DNA of 64,000 nt, from contig NZ_JAKEIP010000014.1 of NCBI RefSeq assembly GCF_021474425.1, forward strand, positions 19,848 through 83,847. Direction: 5' to 3'. The position numbers and the translations under genes were made by a program. The stretch is from Streptomyces muensis (GTDB lineage Bacteria > Actinomycetota > Actinomycetes > Streptomycetales > Streptomycetaceae). The notes below the pieces were generated by a model. The model was given only the letters and a program-made list of their open reading frames with translations, searched no databases and had not been told where the DNA came from. Below, piece by piece: positions 8,183-16,563 of the stretch. Every line of letters starts with the position of its first letter. The stretch's first letter is position 1.

Positions 8183-8547
8183 GACTCGGCCCGCCGTCCC
8201 ACCGTGCGCAATGCCTCGCGCAGGGCGCTGATCTCGTCGGGATCCATCTGCTGGACGAAGTGGGCCAGCGCCACCGGGCGGTCCTCGCTCGCGCCGAGCG
8301 CGTCCTCCATGAGCGCCGCCGCGTACTCCTCACGGCTGCGCACCGGCGTGTACAGCCAGGCCCGGCCCTGCTTGGTGCGTAGCAGCCAGCCCTTGTTGTA
8401 AAGGATGTTCGTCACGGTCATGACGGTGGTGTACGCGAGCGGGCGCTCCTCGTTGATGTCGTCGACGACCTCCCGCACCGTCGCCGGCCGCTGCCACCGC
8501 CAGAGACGGTCCATGATCTCCGCTTCGAGGTCCCCCAGGCGCCGCAT
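8179..8547 (-). CDS. BlaI/MecI/CopY family repressor
   Basis: 122 residues: an N-terminal winged helix (MRRLGDLEAEIMDRLW, REVVDDINEERPLAYTTVMTVTNILYNKGWL) and a short C-terminal dimerisation helix region, the normal BlaI length and layout. It is made as a dimer that binds dyad operators and is cleaved by the partner M56 protease. ATG 8547 is preferred because AAGGAG precedes it. The motif CATAGTA at 8581 lies in its own promoter, consistent with autoregulation, and relatives of that motif at 555, 3907 and 7177 outline a possible regulon. Confidence 0.88.
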   Translation of the reverse strand: MRRLGDLEAEIMDRLWRWQRPATVREVVDDINEERPLAYTTVMTVTNILYNKGWLLRTKQGRAWLYTPVRSREEYAAALMEDALGASEDRPVALAHFVQQMDPDEISALREALRTVGRRAES

Positions 8548-8580
8548 GATCCGCTCCTTTGCCACCGCAGTACGCAGCGC

Positions 8581-8587
8581 CATAGTA
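8581..8587 (+). promoter_or_regulatory. CATAGTA motif in blaI-like promoter
   Basis: CATAGTA lies 34 bases before the BlaI-type start and differs by one base from the CTTAGTA copies at 555, 3907 and 7177. Candidate autoregulatory half-site. Confidence 0.35.
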
Positions 8588-8616
8588 GAACGTGGCTTCA
8601 GGACGGTCGTGACCTG

Positions 8617-9273
8617 TCAGTCGGGGCCGCTCCAGTCGAAGGGGAAGTACTTGCTCGACCTGCCGGAGCGCTCCCAGGAGAAGCCGAAGGCGTCGGCGCG
8701 GTCCAGGGTGGCCCGACCCCATGTGGCGACCTGGCCCGGCCCGACCTCGGCGCCCGGGGCGTTGTGGACCTGGACGCGCGCGCCGTCCGGGGTGGTCGGG
8801 CCGGTGAGGGCCTCGGCGGTCGCGGTGACCCGCCCCGGAACCTCGGCCCGCCAGGTCGCGAGGTCCTCGTCGATCTCCACGTGGACGGGGGCGACGTCCA
8901 TGCCGCGCATCTCCGGGTGGAACATCTCCCCGAACTGCGCCGGCCATCCGCCCGCCTCACCGCCGAAGACGGCCCCGAGCGCGGCCCGCTGCCGGTCGTC
9001 GGCCCGTTCGTCGAGGAAGACCGCCGCGTACGGTTCGGTGTGGGTGCCGGCCCACGGGTTGCCCTCGAAGGAGCCGAGCATCAGGACGTTGAGATCGTCG
9101 AGCCGTACGTCACCGAAGTTGCCGTCCCGGATGTGCCAGACCAGTACGCCTTCGCAGTCGCCGTAGGTCGGAGGCTGCGCGAACGTGCAGGGACACGGTA
9201 TGGCGCACTTGCACACATCGAACCAGTCACCGGCCAGGTGCCAGCGTGTACCGGTGGTGGCCTGTTCTGTCAT
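8617..9273 (-). CDS. DUF1326 domain protein
   Basis: 218 residues, the usual length for DUF1326. The diagnostic N-terminal cysteine cluster is present (WFDVCKCAIPCPCTFAQPP), likely a metal or redox site, followed by VLVWHIRDG and YAAVFLDERADD. The function is unknown. It is cytosolic by sequence. DUF1326 genes are commonly paired with DUF2182 membrane proteins, as here (9456-10292, same strand, 182 bases upstream), so the two probably work together, plausibly on a metal. Confidence 0.85.
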   Translation of the reverse strand: MTEQATTGTRWHLAGDWFDVCKCAIPCPCTFAQPPTYGDCEGVLVWHIRDGNFGDVRLDDLNVLMLGSFEGNPWAGTHTEPYAAVFLDERADDRQRAALGAVFGGEAGGWPAQFGEMFHPEMRGMDVAPVHVEIDEDLATWRAEVPGRVTATAEALTGPTTPDGARVQVHNAPGAEVGPGQVATWGRATLDRADAFGFSWERSGRSSKYFPFDWSGPD

Positions 9274-9455
9274 CTCGCTTCCCTCCTGACGAGCCCGAAG
9301 GGCTCACTCGGAGTGGCGAGACCGCGTGTCCCGAGCCCGCTCCCGGGATCGGGAGAGTGGCCTCACCTCCAGCTTGCACCTCACCTCGCACGCGGGGAAC
9401 CCGTCCCCGTGATCCCCGTCCGCGCGCGTCCACGGAACGCGGCCGCACGGGCGGA

Positions 9456-10292
9456 TCACATACCGTCCATCGACGGCATCGAGCCCTGCAGCCCCGGCAG
9501 CAGCCAGTCCTGGAACGGTGCGAGCACGGCCAGGACGAGGAAGACGACCCCCACGGCGCGGGCGAGCAGCGGCCCGCGGGACCACAGCTTCTCCACGAGG
9601 ATCACAAGGGCCAGTCCGGCCATCGCCGCCACGTTCATCACGCCGAGCGGAACGAGGACGACCATCAGCCCGGCGCAGCAGCCGACGCAGTAGGCGCCGT
9701 GGTGGACCCCCACCCGCAGATCGCGGGCCGGTCGCCGGAAGCCCGCGTAGCGCACCAACTGGCTCAGCGGGTCGCGGCAGTGCCGCAGACAGACGTTCTT
9801 GAGGGGACCGAGCTGGTACAGGCCCGCGAGCAGGAAGGCGATCGAGCCGATCCAGCGTCCGGCGGTGGGATGGTCCTCCACCAGGTCGCCGGTGAAGGCC
9901 AGAGCGGCGTACGCGAGCAGGCCGAAGGCCGCCCAGACCAGCAGATATCCGCCCATGAACGCCCCGGTGCGGGCGGTCCGTGCCCAACCGGAGGACTGCC
10001 GGCCGATTCCCCGCACCCAGGTGATGGCCACCGGCGCCATGGACGGCAGCATCATGGCCGCCATCATCGTCACCCAGAGCAGCAGGAACAGGGGCAGCGC
10101 CATCCCCATCGTGCCGGGCTCGACCCCCATGTCCCGGGCCTGACCTATCGTCAGCACCCAGGCGGGCACCGCGATCAGCACCACCAGGAGCCAGGCGGCC
10201 GCGAGCTCCCGCGCCGGCAGCAGTCTCCCGCCCGCTCCGGTCGGAGCGGGCGACCGGGTGGATACGAGGGTGGAGATCCGGATCTGGCGCAT
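9456..10292 (-). CDS. DUF2182 integral membrane protein
   Basis: 278 residues with six or so membrane segments, including AAWLLVVLIAVPAWVLTIG, LLLWVTMMAAMMLPSMAPVA and GLALVILVEKLW. Conserved Met-rich MMAAMMLPSM and a Cys-rich stretch (GAYCVGCCAGLM) mark the family, described as predicted metal-binding. ATG 10292 is chosen (AGGGGAAC upstream). It is transcribed ahead of the DUF1326 gene, and metal transport or delivery is the likely shared role. Confidence 0.85.
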   Translation of the reverse strand: MRQIRISTLVSTRSPAPTGAGGRLLPARELAAAWLLVVLIAVPAWVLTIGQARDMGVEPGTMGMALPLFLLLWVTMMAAMMLPSMAPVAITWVRGIGRQSSGWARTARTGAFMGGYLLVWAAFGLLAYAALAFTGDLVEDHPTAGRWIGSIAFLLAGLYQLGPLKNVCLRHCRDPLSQLVRYAGFRRPARDLRVGVHHGAYCVGCCAGLMVVLVPLGVMNVAAMAGLALVILVEKLWSRGPLLARAVGVVFLVLAVLAPFQDWLLPGLQGSMPSMDGM

Positions 10293-10403
10293 CGGTGTTC
10301 CCCTGCGGATGCTTCCAGGAGAGCACGCCTCCACCCGCGATGCGACCTGGTCAGACCGGACTCCTACGGGACCCGGGCGAGTGACCCGGGCCCCACGGCG
10401 TGA

Positions 10404-11894
10404 TCAGGGGCGGACGAGACCCACATCCGAGGGTGCGGACTCGGCGGGTGTGCCGGTCGCGTGCCGCATGGTGTACGGACGCAGGTTCCAGGCCCCGACC
10501 GTGTAGCGGAGGCTTCCGCCGCCTCCGGAGCGGGCCTCGATCCGCCAGGGTGTGCCGCCGACGGGGTAGAACCGCAGGGTCAGGGTCTGCCCCGATGGCA
10601 GGTAGAGCTCGGCGACGGAGCGGTCCACCACCAGGCGCAGTTCGACCGGGGCACCGGCCGCGGCCTTCGCCTCGGGGCAGGGGACGCGGAACGTGCCGCC
10701 GTGGGCGCGCGGGTCGAGGGAGGAGTGATCCCGGTCGACGACGAGTTCGCCGGCCTCGGGGTCGATCCGGATGTCCAGGTACTCGGTGCCGTCCGCCGAG
10801 GTGACCAGCCGTAGCCCGGTCGCCGAGGTCGCGGTGCGGGGTTCCAGGCGGGCCGTGAGATCGAAGCTCGGGCCCACCGTGCCCAGTACGGCGGTGCCGC
10901 TGGTCTCGCCCGTGGCGGTCACCGCGCGCTCGTCGCGCAGCGCGAGGAGTTCCGCCGCAGGGCGCTGGCGTACGGAGCCGTCCTCGGCGAGGGTCACCTC
11001 GCGCGGGAAGGTCAGCAGCCCGGACCAGCCCGCCTCGCGCACCCACTCGGGGTCGCGGGCCTCCCAGGCCCAGCCCCACAGCAGCCACCGTCCGTCGGGG
11101 GCGGACAGCAGCGCCGGGGCGTAGAAGTCCGGGCCGTGGTCGAGCAGGGCGGGGGTGTCGGCGAGGAAGCGGCCGTCCTGCTCGCGGCCGGGGAAGGCCA
11201 CGGTGCGGCGGGGTCCGAGTTCCGGGTCCCAGGCGCCGACGAGCAGCGCGCCGCGTCCGTTCGCGTGCAGGTACTGCGGGCACTCCCAACCCAGCCCGGT
11301 GTCGCCGTCCGGTGCCACCGTCCGCGGCGCCCCGGCCAGGAACGGCCCCCGGTACTCCCACCGTTCGAGGTCGTCGGACTCGTAGAGCAGCGCAGCGGCC
11401 CGGCCGTCCGCCAGGGCGGCGCCGACCAGCATGCGCCAGCGGCCCGCCTCACGCCACACGTACGGATCGCGGTACATCGTCGCGCCGTCGGGCAGGTCGG
11501 GGATGAGCAGGCTGCCGCGCGGTGTCCAGGTGACACCGTCGTCCCGGGACTCGGCCGTGGTGACGGGCTGTGCCCAGCGGTCGGTGCGATAGGCGGAGTA
11601 GAAGGCGATCAGGCGGTCGCCGTGGGAGACGGCGTTGCCGGAGAAGCAGCCGTCGGCGTCCTCGCCGCCCGGCGTGGGCGTCAGGGCGACGGGCAGTTCC
11701 TCCCAGTCGATCAGGTCGGGGCTGCGGAAGTGGCCCCAGTGCATGTGCGCGTGCTCGGGTCCGTACGGGTTGTACTGGAAGCACACGTGGTAGTGGCCGT
11801 CGTGGAAGGCCAGTCCGTTGGGGTCGTTGATCCAGTTGCGGGGCGGGCGCAGGTGCGCGACGGGCAGGTGGGGGTCTGCGGGCAGGACGGACAC
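10404..11894 (-). CDS. Cytoplasmic GH32 beta-fructosidase
   Basis: 496 residues, no signal peptide. GH32 signatures are complete: WINDPNG with the nucleophile Asp24, YRDPYVW (transition-state Asp) and WECPQ with the acid/base Glu, followed by a C-terminal beta-sandwich (DRSVAELYLPSGQTLTLRFYP). It hydrolyses terminal beta-fructose from sucrose, inulin- or levan-oligosaccharides after uptake. The GTG at 11894 follows AAAGGA; upstream open frame is shadow. It is the last gene of the SBP-permease-permease-GH32 operon, 38 bases after the second permease. Confidence 0.9.
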   Translation of the reverse strand: MSVLPADPHLPVAHLRPPRNWINDPNGLAFHDGHYHVCFQYNPYGPEHAHMHWGHFRSPDLIDWEELPVALTPTPGGEDADGCFSGNAVSHGDRLIAFYSAYRTDRWAQPVTTAESRDDGVTWTPRGSLLIPDLPDGATMYRDPYVWREAGRWRMLVGAALADGRAAALLYESDDLERWEYRGPFLAGAPRTVAPDGDTGLGWECPQYLHANGRGALLVGAWDPELGPRRTVAFPGREQDGRFLADTPALLDHGPDFYAPALLSAPDGRWLLWGWAWEARDPEWVREAGWSGLLTFPREVTLAEDGSVRQRPAAELLALRDERAVTATGETSGTAVLGTVGPSFDLTARLEPRTATSATGLRLVTSADGTEYLDIRIDPEAGELVVDRDHSSLDPRAHGGTFRVPCPEAKAAAGAPVELRLVVDRSVAELYLPSGQTLTLRFYPVGGTPWRIEARSGGGGSLRYTVGAWNLRPYTMRHATGTPAESAPSDVGLVRP

Positions 11895-11932
11895 GCAGGG
11901 GTCCTTTCGGGTGGGGGAGTCGAGGAGCGCGG

Positions 11933-12805
11933 TCAGCCCTTGACGCCGGTGGAGGCGATGCTGTTGACGAACGAGCGCTGGAAGGCCACGAACAGGGCCA
12001 GGATCGGCACGGTGATCATGGAGGAGTACGCCATGATCTGGCCCCAGCCGACGTTGAGTTGGAAGAAGTAGGAGATGCCGACCATCACCGGCCGCAGCTC
12101 CTCGCTCTGGACGACCATGAGCGGCCAGAGGTAGGAGTTCCAGGCGGGCAGGAAGGTCAGGATCGCGACGGTGGCGACGGCCGGTCCCGACAGCGGCATG
12201 ACGATGCGGCGGTAGATGGTGAACCAGCCGGCGCCGTCCACGATGGCCGCCTCGTCGATCTCCTTGGGGATGCTCTGGAAGTACTGGTGGAAGAAGAAGA
12301 TCGAGAAGGCGTTCGCGACGAACGGCACGATCTGCACCTGGTAGGTGTCCATCCAGCCGGTCGTCCACTCCAGGTGGAAGCCGTTGACACGGAGCAGCGG
12401 CAGCTGGTTGACCCACCACACCAGCGGCAGCGCGAAGGTCTCGAACGGCACGATGAGCGTGGCGATGACCGCGGTGAGGACGGCCTTGCGGCCGGGCCAG
12501 CGCATCCGGGACAGGGCGAACGCGGCCAGGCTGTTGACGACGATGCCGAGCACCACGGTGATCGAGGAGATCAGCACGGAGTTCAGCAGGAACCGTGCCG
12601 CGGGGACGCGCTCGAAGACGCCGGTGTAGTTGTCGAGCGACAGGGCGCCGACGGGGAGGAAGGCGCGCGGGGAGCCGAGGTCGCCGAAGATCTGGTCGTC
12701 CGGCTTGAACGACGAGACCAGCATGAACAGCAGAGGGAGCGCGAAGACCAGGGCAAGGACGATGCGGCCGGCGTGACCGGCGAAAATCCGCAGGAAGGAG
12801 GTCAT
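11933..12805 (-). CDS. Sugar ABC transporter permease (MalG-like)
   Basis: 290 residues, six membrane segments, with the EAA loop motif for ATPase contact (IPKEIDEAAIVDGAGWFTIYRRI) and the family-typical GVKG C-terminus. It forms the inner-membrane channel with the upstream permease. It starts one base after the previous gene's stop. No ATPase is encoded nearby; Streptomyces carbohydrate importers commonly share an MsiK-type ATPase, which is the likely partner here. Confidence 0.93.
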   Translation of the reverse strand: MTSFLRIFAGHAGRIVLALVFALPLLFMLVSSFKPDDQIFGDLGSPRAFLPVGALSLDNYTGVFERVPAARFLLNSVLISSITVVLGIVVNSLAAFALSRMRWPGRKAVLTAVIATLIVPFETFALPLVWWVNQLPLLRVNGFHLEWTTGWMDTYQVQIVPFVANAFSIFFFHQYFQSIPKEIDEAAIVDGAGWFTIYRRIVMPLSGPAVATVAILTFLPAWNSYLWPLMVVQSEELRPVMVGISYFFQLNVGWGQIMAYSSMITVPILALFVAFQRSFVNSIASTGVKG

Positions 12806-12806
12806 G

Positions 12807-13742
12807 TCAGTCCTTCTCCCGGGTCAGGAAACGCTGGACGAGGGACACGGCGAGCACCAGCACGAAGAAGACGAGCGAGATCGCCGAGGCGTACGCGGTC
12901 TGCTGCTGGTCGTAGCCGGTGTGTACGGCCTGGTGGACCACGGTGGTGGTGGAGTCGAGCGGGCCGCCTTGCGTCATCACCCGGATCTGGGTGAACAGGC
13001 TGAACGCCGCGATGGTGATGGTGACCAGCACGAAGGTGCGGGTTTCGCGCAGGCCGGGCCAGGTGACATGGCGGAACCGGTGCCAGCGGGTGGCGCCGTC
13101 CAGGTCGGCGGCCTCGTACAGCTCGGCGGGGATGGTCTGGAGCCCGGCCAGCCAGATGATCATGTGGAAGCCGACGCCCTGCCACACCGACATCAGGATG
13201 ACGGCGGGCATCGCGGTGGCCGGGTCGCCGAGCCAGTCCGGGCCGTCGACGTGGCCGAGGGTGAGCGCCGAGAGGACGCGGTTGACCAGGCCGTCCTGCC
13301 GGTAGAGGAAGGTCCACAGCAGGGACACCACGACCATCGAGGTGACGACCGGCAGGAAGTAGACGGTGCGGAAGAAATTGACGCCGCGCACCTTGGCGTT
13401 GACCAGCAGCGCCAGCACCAGGGCGAGCCCGGCCTGGAGGGGGACGACGACGGCGGCGAAGTAGGCCGTGTTGCGCAGGGACTTGTAGAAGACCGGGTCT
13501 TCGAAGAGCCGGGTGAAGTTGCGAAGGCCCACGAAGCGGGCCGGGGTGGGCGAGATGAGCCTCGCGTCGGTGAACGCGAGGGCGAAGGCGAGGGCGACCG
13601 GTACGACGAGGAAGACGATCAGCAGCACGACGGCCGGGGTGGCCATGCCGAGGGCGGTGAGCCCCTCACGGCGGCGGGCGTTGGTCGTTCGGGTTCGCCG
13701 GACCGGACGCAGCCGGCCGAGGGCTGCGATCATGGTGGTCAC
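12807..13742 (-). CDS. Sugar ABC transporter permease (MalF-like)
   Basis: 311 residues, six membrane segments, with the EAA motif (IPAELYEAADLDGATRWHRFRHV). GTG 13742 is preferred (GGAG six bases upstream); ATG 13733 is possible. It pairs with the 11933-12805 permease and the binding protein 13820-15124 in a fructo-oligosaccharide importer. Confidence 0.92.
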   Translation of the reverse strand: MTTMIAALGRLRPVRRTRTTNARRREGLTALGMATPAVVLLIVFLVVPVALAFALAFTDARLISPTPARFVGLRNFTRLFEDPVFYKSLRNTAYFAAVVVPLQAGLALVLALLVNAKVRGVNFFRTVYFLPVVTSMVVVSLLWTFLYRQDGLVNRVLSALTLGHVDGPDWLGDPATAMPAVILMSVWQGVGFHMIIWLAGLQTIPAELYEAADLDGATRWHRFRHVTWPGLRETRTFVLVTITIAAFSLFTQIRVMTQGGPLDSTTTVVHQAVHTGYDQQQTAYASAISLVFFVLVLAVSLVQRFLTREKD

Positions 13743-13819
13743 GGTGGCTCCAGGGGAAGCCGGTCCGGTTCGGGCGCGCGGGGAGAGCACAGGCGGGGCC
13801 CGAACCGGACCGGGGTGGG

Positions 13820-15124
13820 TCAGCCGGCGTAGTTGTCGTTCGTCCTGAGGTTGTTGTCGATGTCCTTCGCGGCCTGGCCGAGCGCGGTCTTCGGGTCGGC
13901 CCCGGCGAGGACGTCCTGCGCCGCCTTCTCGAACTCGGTGGAGATGTAGGGGTAGGCCGGGGTCACCGGGCGCACCACCGCGAACTTCCGGGCGTACTCG
14001 ACGAGTTCGCTGAACTTCCCGCCCGGCTGGTAGCCGTCGACCTGCTTGGCGGCGGCCTCCGTGCCGGGAAGGGTGCCGGTGGCCTTGGCGTAATCGACGA
14101 AGTACTTCGTCTGGCGGGAGAACTTCAGCCACGCCTGCGCCCCGTCCTTGTTGGAACAGCTGGAGCTCATCGCCCACTGCCAGGACGCACCGCCGATCTT
14201 GGGTCCGTCGCCGAAGTCGACCGGCGGGATGATCGCCAGGTCGTCGCCGAGCTTCTCGGCGTTCTTGGCCGCGTTCCAGCTGCCGTCCCACTGGATGGCG
14301 CTCTTGCCGGCCAGGAAGTCCTTGTTGGGGTCGGCGCCGGACTTCTTCGCCATGTAGCCCTTGGACACCAGGGAGCGGAACCAGGTCGCCCACTCCACGG
14401 ACTTCTCGCCGTCGAGCGTGCCCGAGGCGGACTTGTAGCCGTCGCGGTCGATCAGGTCGCCGCCGAAGCCCTGCAGCTGCGGGGAGTAGGCGTACGACCA
14501 CCACTCACCGCTGCCGCCGGTGCCCATCTCCAGCGGGTACTGGAACTTCCCGCTCTTCTTCAGCTTGGCCAGCGCCGCGTCGAACTCGTCCTTCGTCCAC
14601 GGCTTGTCGATGCTCGGTATGCGGATGCCGTTGTCGTTCAGCACCGACTTGCGGGCGAAGAAGGCCAGCGAGACGTCGTAGAAGCCGAACCCGTAGACCT
14701 TGTCCTTGTAGCGGCCGACGGTGCTGGGCAGCTGGTCGGACAGCGGCACCTCGGCGCCGGAGACGTCGATGGGGGCGAGGTAGCCGCCCCAGGCCCAGTT
14801 GGCCACGTTGGGGCCGTCCACATCGAGCAGACAGGGCAGCTTGCGGGCCGAGGCGGCGGCCACGACGGAGTTGTTGTAGTCGCTCTGCGGGAACGCCTGG
14901 AGCTTGACCTCGTACGTGCTCTGGGAGCCGTTGAAGTCCTTGATGATCTTCTTGACGACGTCCAGCTCGGCCGAGTTGCCGGCGTTGTGCGTCCACAGGG
15001 TGAGCGTGTCGCCGTCGGCTCCGGACGAGCCGCTGCCGCTTCCGGTCGCGCATCCGGCGACCAGTGCGGTCGCCGCGAGGGCGGCTACACTCGCACCCGC
15101 GAGGCGCCTGGTTCTGAACACCAC
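13820..15124 (-). CDS. Sugar ABC transporter solute-binding lipoprotein
   Basis: About 434 residues. The signal ends in the lipobox LVAGC, and a Ser/Gly linker leads into a family 1 extracellular solute-binding domain (LTLWTHNAGNSAELDVVKKIIKDF). It captures the sugar outside and delivers it to the two downstream permeases. GTG 15124 is chosen because GGAGGA precedes it by six bases; the frame opens 18 bases earlier at an ATG overlapping that site. First gene of the fructan uptake operon. Substrate is inferred from the GH32 genes. Confidence 0.9.
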   Translation of the reverse strand: MVFRTRRLAGASVAALAATALVAGCATGSGSGSSGADGDTLTLWTHNAGNSAELDVVKKIIKDFNGSQSTYEVKLQAFPQSDYNNSVVAAASARKLPCLLDVDGPNVANWAWGGYLAPIDVSGAEVPLSDQLPSTVGRYKDKVYGFGFYDVSLAFFARKSVLNDNGIRIPSIDKPWTKDEFDAALAKLKKSGKFQYPLEMGTGGSGEWWSYAYSPQLQGFGGDLIDRDGYKSASGTLDGEKSVEWATWFRSLVSKGYMAKKSGADPNKDFLAGKSAIQWDGSWNAAKNAEKLGDDLAIIPPVDFGDGPKIGGASWQWAMSSSCSNKDGAQAWLKFSRQTKYFVDYAKATGTLPGTEAAAKQVDGYQPGGKFSELVEYARKFAVVRPVTPAYPYISTEFEKAAQDVLAGADPKTALGQAAKDIDNNLRTNDNYAG

Positions 15125-15205
15125 GAGGTTCCTCCATCTCACTGAGACGGGTCTTGCCGGACCCGCCCTGGCGACCGGTTGCCACGGTCGCTGTTCTTGG
15201 TGGTC

Positions 15206-15240
15206 GTCCCGCCGCCCGGGTCGCGTCCGGGCGGCGGGAC
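15206..15240 (-). terminator. Terminator after LacI regulator
   Basis: GTCCCGCCGCCCGG (15206-15219) pairs perfectly with CCGGGCGGCGGGAC (15227-15240) around a 7-base loop. It separates the lacI-type gene from the binding-protein operon promoter on the minus strand. Confidence 0.75.
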
Positions 15241-15262
15241 AGCCGTCTTCGGGTGTGCCGCC

Positions 15263-16297
15263 TCAGCCCGCGGCGGGTGCACCGATGGAGGCACGCTCCC
15301 GCAGCGGCATGGGCACACGGTGTACGACCGCTTCGAGCGGCCCCCTGCGGAGGATCAGCTCCACGGCAAGGCGGCCGAGCTGGTGATGCGGCAGCTTCAG
15401 CGTGGTGAGCGCAGGGCGCAGGACGGCCGCGATGTCCTGGTCGTCGAAGGAGACCACCGACACATCGCCCGGCACCGACAGACCCGCCTCGCCGAGCGCC
15501 TGGTACGCGCCCATGGACACCCGGTCGGTCAGGCACACCAGTGCCCGGGGCCGGTGCCCCGCCGCGAGCAGCGCGGACACCTCCCGGAAGCCGTCGCGCG
15601 TGTCCCAGTCGCACTCGACGACACCGTCCAGACGCGCGCCGCCCTCCCGCAGGACCTCCTCCAGACCGCGCATCCGCTCGTTGCCTGCGATGATCCCCTC
15701 GGGCGTGGCCGGAACGGCCTGGTGGCCGCCGATCGCCCAGATGCCCTCGGTGTGACCGGCGGCGAGCAGGGCGCGGGCCGCGTCCCGGCCCGCCTCCAGC
15801 TCGTCCGGCACGACGGACGGCGCGTCGAAGCCTGGGGCCAGGCAGTTCAGCAGCACGACCCGGCGCCCGAACAGCTCCTTGGGCGGAGTGACGTACCGGG
15901 TGAACATGGACGCGTAGATCACCGCGTCGACCTGCCGGTCCAGCAGCGCGTGGACCAGCGACGACTCGGCATCACGGTCGCCGCCCGCCTCCGTGATGAA
16001 GAGCAGGTTGTCCCGCTCCCGGGCGGCCTCCATCGCGCCGCGGATCACGTCGCCCGCGAAGGGCGTCGTGGTGATCCGGTCGGAGACGAACCCGATGGTC
16101 TGGGTGGACTTGGTGCGCAGGCTGCGAGCGGTCACGTTGGGGCGGTAGCCCAGCTCCCGGGCGGCCTCCAGCACCTTCTTCCGGGAGGCGTCGGAGATGC
16201 GCATGTCGGTGCGGCCGGACAGGGCGAACGACGCGGTCGTCGGCGAGACGCCCGCCCTGCGGGCGACGTCGGCCATGGTCACGCGGCGTTCGGACAT
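15263..16297 (-). CDS. LacI family transcriptional regulator
   Basis: 344 residues: an N-terminal HTH with the hinge helix (VTMADVARRAGVSPTTASFALSG, TARSLRTKST) and a periplasmic-binding-protein-like effector domain to the C-terminus. It probably represses the fructan genes on both sides until a fructose oligomer binds. ATG 16297 puts the start in the usual place before MADVARRAG; an upstream in-frame ATG at 16333 is less likely. Two operator-like sites with a central CG lie in the divergent intergenic region (16317 and 16511). Confidence 0.9.
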   Translation of the reverse strand: MSERRVTMADVARRAGVSPTTASFALSGRTDMRISDASRKKVLEAARELGYRPNVTARSLRTKSTQTIGFVSDRITTTPFAGDVIRGAMEAARERDNLLFITEAGGDRDAESSLVHALLDRQVDAVIYASMFTRYVTPPKELFGRRVVLLNCLAPGFDAPSVVPDELEAGRDAARALLAAGHTEGIWAIGGHQAVPATPEGIIAGNERMRGLEEVLREGGARLDGVVECDWDTRDGFREVSALLAAGHRPRALVCLTDRVSMGAYQALGEAGLSVPGDVSVVSFDDQDIAAVLRPALTTLKLPHHQLGRLAVELILRRGPLEAVVHRVPMPLRERASIGAPAAG

Positions 16298-16316
16298 CAG
16301 CGGCTCAGCTCCGTTG

Positions 16317-16330
16317 TTAAATCGGATTAG
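16317..16330 (+). promoter_or_regulatory. LacI-type operator near its own start
   Basis: TTAAATCGGATTAG has the central CG and TAA/TTA arms of LacI-family operators and is 20 bases upstream of the regulator start. It shares AAATCGG with the site at 16511 read on the other strand. Confidence 0.45.
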
Positions 16331-16410
16331 CAAGTTGCGACGAGAGTGGGCCGCGCGTGGCCTGATGTCAACACTCCGGCTATATCGAATGGGAAACGGT
16401 GACTATATGA

Positions 16411-16452
16411 GCCGTTTTGCGGGGCCTTTGCGTGACGCCGAAGTAAAACGGC
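16411..16452 (+). repeat. Inverted repeat GCCGTTTT / AAAACGGC
   Basis: GCCGTTTT (16411-16418) and AAAACGGC (16445-16452) are perfect inverted copies separated by 26 bases, in an AT-richer intergenic stretch ahead of the secreted GH32 gene. It may be a second regulator site or an mRNA leader hairpin. Confidence 0.4.
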
Positions 16453-16505
16453 ATGCATTAGCTCTTGCGTTAGCAGGAGCGGCGCGCGAACGATGCCGAG
16501 CCATC

Positions 16506-16520
16506 CGGTTAAACCGATTT
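16506..16520 (+). promoter_or_regulatory. LacI-type operator upstream of secreted GH32
   Basis: CGGTTAAACCG (16506-16516) overlaps AAACCGATTT (16511-16520), the latter symmetric around a central CG with AAA/TTT arms. It is 43 bases before the GH32 ATG and is a likely site for the divergent LacI regulator. Confidence 0.5.
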
Positions 16521-16563
16521 GGCATGCCGTCCGGCCCTGCCGCGCAGCACCCAGGAGTCAGCC

